Source of the DNA: Excoecaria cochinchinensis
Taxonomy: Eukaryota; Streptophyta; Magnoliopsida; Malpighiales; Euphorbiaceae
Assembly (NCBI GenBank): GCA_947683425.1
Contig: CANTUQ010000119.1
Location: 2,851,001 to 2,915,000, forward strand
Direction of reading: 5' to 3'
Length of the DNA: 64,000 nucleotides
Shown: positions 47,001 through 51,991 of the stretch, in pieces
Layout: every line of letters starts with the position of its first letter
Position numbering within the stretch: the first letter of the stretch is position 1
The notes under the pieces: generated by a model
Seen by the model: only the letters and a program-made list of their open reading frames with translations
What the model was told of the DNA's origin: nothing
Databases searched by the model: none
Program-made: the position numbers and the translations under genes

Positions 47001-50000
47001 AGGTTTACTATCACTTTATCCGTAAAAAAGATTCAAGACAATATTTTTTGAATCGGATATGTGAAGACAGCAGAACCATTAGATGATCTGTTTACTAAAA
47101 CACTCAATGAATCTTGAATATAATATCTGTGTAACAGGCTGAGCATGATTAATATTTATGCTCTAACTTGAGGATAAATGTTACAGAATGTATATAGTAT
47201 ATTCTTAATTAGTTGATTAACTTGTCTTGTATAATATATTTCTAATTAGGCTAATTGATTTAATTTTCATAGTTGTTAACAATATATTTGTATATATACC
47301 TATAATTCTTGAATTCTTGTTTTGTTACAATCCCAAAAGTTTTTACCATGGTGTCAAATCTGTTGGTATAAGCCACATCAATCACAATCCTTTAACTTGC
47401 ATTTTTCATCCATTGGCTTCCTACAGGTATTTTTGTCATATATGTTAGAAATTTGACCGAAATCATGCATTACAAGAACAACCAACCACACACTGAAGAA
47501 CAACCCAGCTTTTTAATTCTCTATTGAATCTGCATTTGCCAGTTCCACCAACGCAAACATGAACTCTATCACTCAACTCATCTTACCATTTTTAAAAGTT
47601 GCACTTTTTCCAGAAAATGAACAACAAATTAAAAGTAAACACCAACCCAAACTTTAAACATTAATATAGAATCACTTATGATGCAAATAATAAATGACCA
47701 TGTCAACTGAATCAGATCATGTGCAATGATCTTGCGTTAATGTAAATGAGAGATCATAGAGATCTTTCCTGCAGAGCTGGACTCCAAATAACAGAAAATA
47801 CAGACCAGAGATAAAGAAAATTTTCTACTTAAGAGTGCCTAAAAATAAAGGTTTACTGTTCATTCTTAATATTGTAGTTCTGTTCCATTAAAAAATGACA
47901 TTTTTGTCAATTCAATTCTGATGTATAAAGAAAAATCTAATTCAATCCCAACTTGCTGAAAAACTTTTAGCCCTAATTCAGTATTTTTATATATATGATT
48001 GGATAACTCACAAATCAGTATTTTCTTCTTTTGGAGTGACACCCTGCCTTAGCGAAGCATCTTTCTCTCTTTTTTACAACTGCTTGTATAAGAACTTCCA
48101 ACCCTGTCAGCCCTGATCAACAATCTAGCACAAACCCATTCAAGTGAACATCATATACTAAAACATATAATTTATACTAACACGCCAAAATTTCATCTTA
48201 ATTGCACTTCAATTTTCCATATAACAGCCTAACAACACCCCAGTTACACACACTGTGATATATTCTCCAGGATTGTGCACGAATAATATTACCACATTAT
48301 GTGAAAGTTTAGCCTTGCAAATTATGAAGAAGAAAATATTGAACCGAAGTCTAACCTAACAAAATGAGATCATGGATCAGAATTAAGCAAAGGCCTGAAC
48401 CGAGAAATCCTCAATATTTATTACGAAATCACTCGGCAAGTTTCAAAATGATCCTTTTAGCACCAAAGCACATCATAGTACTTTCTCCCAAATTGCTTAT
48501 GTTGATCTTATATCAAAAATTTTTCAAACAGGAAATAAAAATTAGAAGAAAAAAAAGATTGAGTGGGACTGGACATCCATTTCTAAATTGGTTTTTGATT
48601 ATAATTAATCATTACTGCCTTAAATATGCAAAATTAACTAGTACGTAGTTTTGCCTAATAATATGCAGCTAAGTGAGAATACCCATGACAATTAACTTTT
48701 AATTTTCTTAGAGAACAGACGAAATTGAATCAAAAATCAACATGCAAATAGGCTGATCTGACAAAAATATATTAAAAACTAAGGAATTAATATTTGACAA
48801 TGTTTTTCATTTGATGATGTCTTTCACTTGCCATTTTATTAGATTGTAGAATTTTGTAAAAGGAAATTTTTCTTATTAGCTTATTTGTGTATAAACAATC
48901 AATGTACAAGAGATTTTATATAGAAACCTATGGCTAATTAGGAAATATACAGCTAGCTTATTAATTATAGAATTAACAAACTAGGGCAACAAATCATAAT
49001 ACTCAATACTTCCCCTCAAGTTGGTGCAAAAATATTTCCCATGCCTAACTTGCAAACTAAGGTATGAAAGGCTCAACTGTTAAGTCATTTTGCGAAAATA
49101 TCAGCTAGCTGTTTTTCCTACGTCACATGGAATAAGCTCAAGATACCATCAGGCGCTCCATTCGGTGATGTTGAATAAGATTATGAATAATACTGATTGC
49201 AGCTTTGTTATTACAATACAAGGATAGTTTTTCTTTTCCAGCCAACTTCAGCTCTTCTAGCAACTTTTGTAGCCATAAAAGCTCATAGACACCTTAAGCC
49301 ATAGCTTTGTATTCTGCTTCTGCACTAGATCTAGCAACCACACTATTTTTTGCTTCTCCAATGACCAAGTTACATCCAACAAATGTGCAATAACCAAAGG
49401 TGAATCTTCTGTCATCTAGAGATCCAAACCAATCTGCATCTGTAATGGCTTCAATTCGAAGATGATCATGTTTAGAGAAAAGAAGACATTTCCCTGGAGC
49501 TGCCTTTAGATATCGCAAAATGTGAAAAACAGCCTGCAAATGAGATTCTCTAGGATCATGCATAACTTGGCTTACCAGCTGACTGCATAAGCAATGTCAG
49601 TCTGGTGTGAGACAAATCTAGTGATGGCTACAGGCTGATTATGGCCTGGATTTGGTCAAAACAGACTGGTTCAAAGCAATGGTTCCATGGGTTCTGTATA
49701 CGAGGTGAACCACAGCGGTGTCATTTTGGTCTCAGTACCCTCCTTAAACAATTAAATGACATTCTGTTATTATTTCAAATCAGAGATTTCAAAAAAATAA
49801 ACTAGTTTCTTTTGAATTTATATTAATTATGAAATTCTTTGTGTAATTTCTTATAATCATGTTATTCTAAACTAATCAGTTTAATTATAAAATTGATTTT
49901 TTTTTTCTTTTTTTAATTTCCTCTTGTTGAAGCTTTCTTTAATCAACCGATTTAACTGAAGTTTTTAATTAATTATTTTATAACCGATTTTCATTAGTCG

Positions 50001-51935
50001 TTTAAGCCTGTGTGATAAAAATTTTTAATTGGGCAGTTCTGTGATCAATCTCCAGTTAATTTTTAATGTCTTTTGGAAGAGTTAGTTTAAATTAAAATTA
50101 AACTCTTGTTTTGGTTCGGATGGAACAAAGAGCAAACTAGTTGAAACCAGTCTGATTTGGATCCCATGGTCAATAGCAGGAACCATCCTACTCTTAAGCA
50201 AATTCACACCTTCTCCCTTATTTTCAATTTTAGTCAAATTTTTCACTCATAATAAATTTCCACATGGTGTTAGCAATTAAATTTGTCAAATTATAACAAT
50301 TAGATTCGAACACTAACATAGTGCACATTGATATCTTGTCAAAGTATTAGCTCACTGAAAATATGCTAGCAGTTATTAATTTTTTATTCAAATCACTTGG
50401 TATGTGCATGAACAAATGCATACATGCACACACATATGCTCTGATCATAGAGTCGCTTACAGATATTGATAAATTGAAATGAAATTGTCTGAAACTGAAA
50501 ATAGGTAAAATGATTTGGAGGTTTTTAGTCATTAGGACAAAAAAAGTGCTGTTTTAGCAATTCAACTTTATTACATGAGATCGAAGGCCATGAGCACACC
50601 ATGCCGACCAGGTAGTAGTAAATTACATTCAAGCAGTGCCACTTCTCTCATCAAAAGGGTACCTTGTGCGGAGATGGCAGAGTGAAGGGCCAAGGGCCTC
50701 TGATACAATTGTGATAAACCTTATGTGGCTGGGCATAAATGTAAAAAGTTAATTTTGGCTAGAATTAGATCATGAAGATGTTGAGGCAGTTCAAGATGAA
50801 ATTGGGTAAAATGGAATGTCGTGCATGCAATAGAGGGCAAAGGAAATGCATCCATCCATATTTTGAGCTTGAGAACAAGCTCTTATCCAGAAGGGGAGTA
50901 ATGATACAGATGCTGGTCTGCAACAGTATTGTTAAAAGAGTCTTACTATTTCTAAATGCAGTAATAATTAGTAAAAATTTCCAAGTTACATAGGAATTAA
51001 TAGAACTTCCCTAGTAAAAATAGGAGTCTGTTTTTCTATTACATAAAAGAACCTGTTTTTCTATTACATAAAAGAACCGAGTATGAAAGTTTCTAATTTT
51101 TAATTCCTTTCTTGTGAACTTCTATTTAAAAAAAAGTAATAGCTATCAATAATAAGTTGAATTGTCTCAGAAATTATGGAAATTCTTAACTCGCTCTGAT
51201 GAGCTCCAAGGTTTGTATCTCTCTTTAATGCTTTGCACAGTCCAAAGAACAAGAGCAAGGATCTAGACCCGTTACTTGGACCTGACTTTCCTTTTAGTTA
51301 TTTGGTGACTCGATCTCAAAATCGGGACCTCAACATCATGTTATTCCTTTTGATCTTGCATTTCAATTTATTGTTGAGGTCCCATCATCATCAATTCGCA
51401 AAAATAGTATGTACAAAATGTACATCATTAATCTGCCTGTGCCATATCATGATCTAGTTTTGTCAATATTGCCATGTCATTTCCACATCATGCACTACAG
51501 CAGAAATTGACCAAGCTTAAATAAAATTTATCCTGTAAATCAGAGGGCTTGGGACAAGATGACTCGCTGCTTTAGTATTTTTTATTTGTCAATGTTTTTC
51601 CTTCTTTTCAAACTGTCCAGTCTTTTCCTTTAGAATTTATTGTTTTATATTCTGATATCCACTTTTGTTAGATAATGTAGAATTTTCTGCTTATGATTAC
51701 TGACATAAGATAAATATTATTAACACATAGAAGGCAACATCTACACTTGGGGCTGGGGAGGTTCTAATGGAACATTTTCTGAAGATGGGCATTCTTCCGG
51801 CGGACAATTGGTTTGTTTCTAGTTCCACTTTGTGTACCCTAAACTTTTTACCTCAATTAAAAGTTGTGCTTGAAAATTTTGCCAAGTAAATAGATTTATG
51901 ACCATATCTCTTTTACTTTTCTACTACCCCTAGAC

Positions 51936-51991
<56 letters not shown>

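Larger units (their letters stand above)
37957..47329 (+). mobile_element. E7: Ty1/copia retrotransposon split by E6, TSD ATCCC
   Basis: TSD ATCCC at 37952-37956 and 47330-47334. The 5' LTR is split: 37957-38057 and 43390-43469, interrupted by E6. PBS TGGTATCATATCC at 43470; 3' LTR 47179-47329. The LTR family is shared with E3. Gag is present; the integrase C-half and the start of RT are deleted. Without E6 the element is about 4.0 kb. Confidence 0.9.

Noticed and set aside
48364..48648. 94-codon open frame in intron J-K
   Set aside because: Ordinary intron composition, no family signature, and inside an intron of a gene on the same strand.
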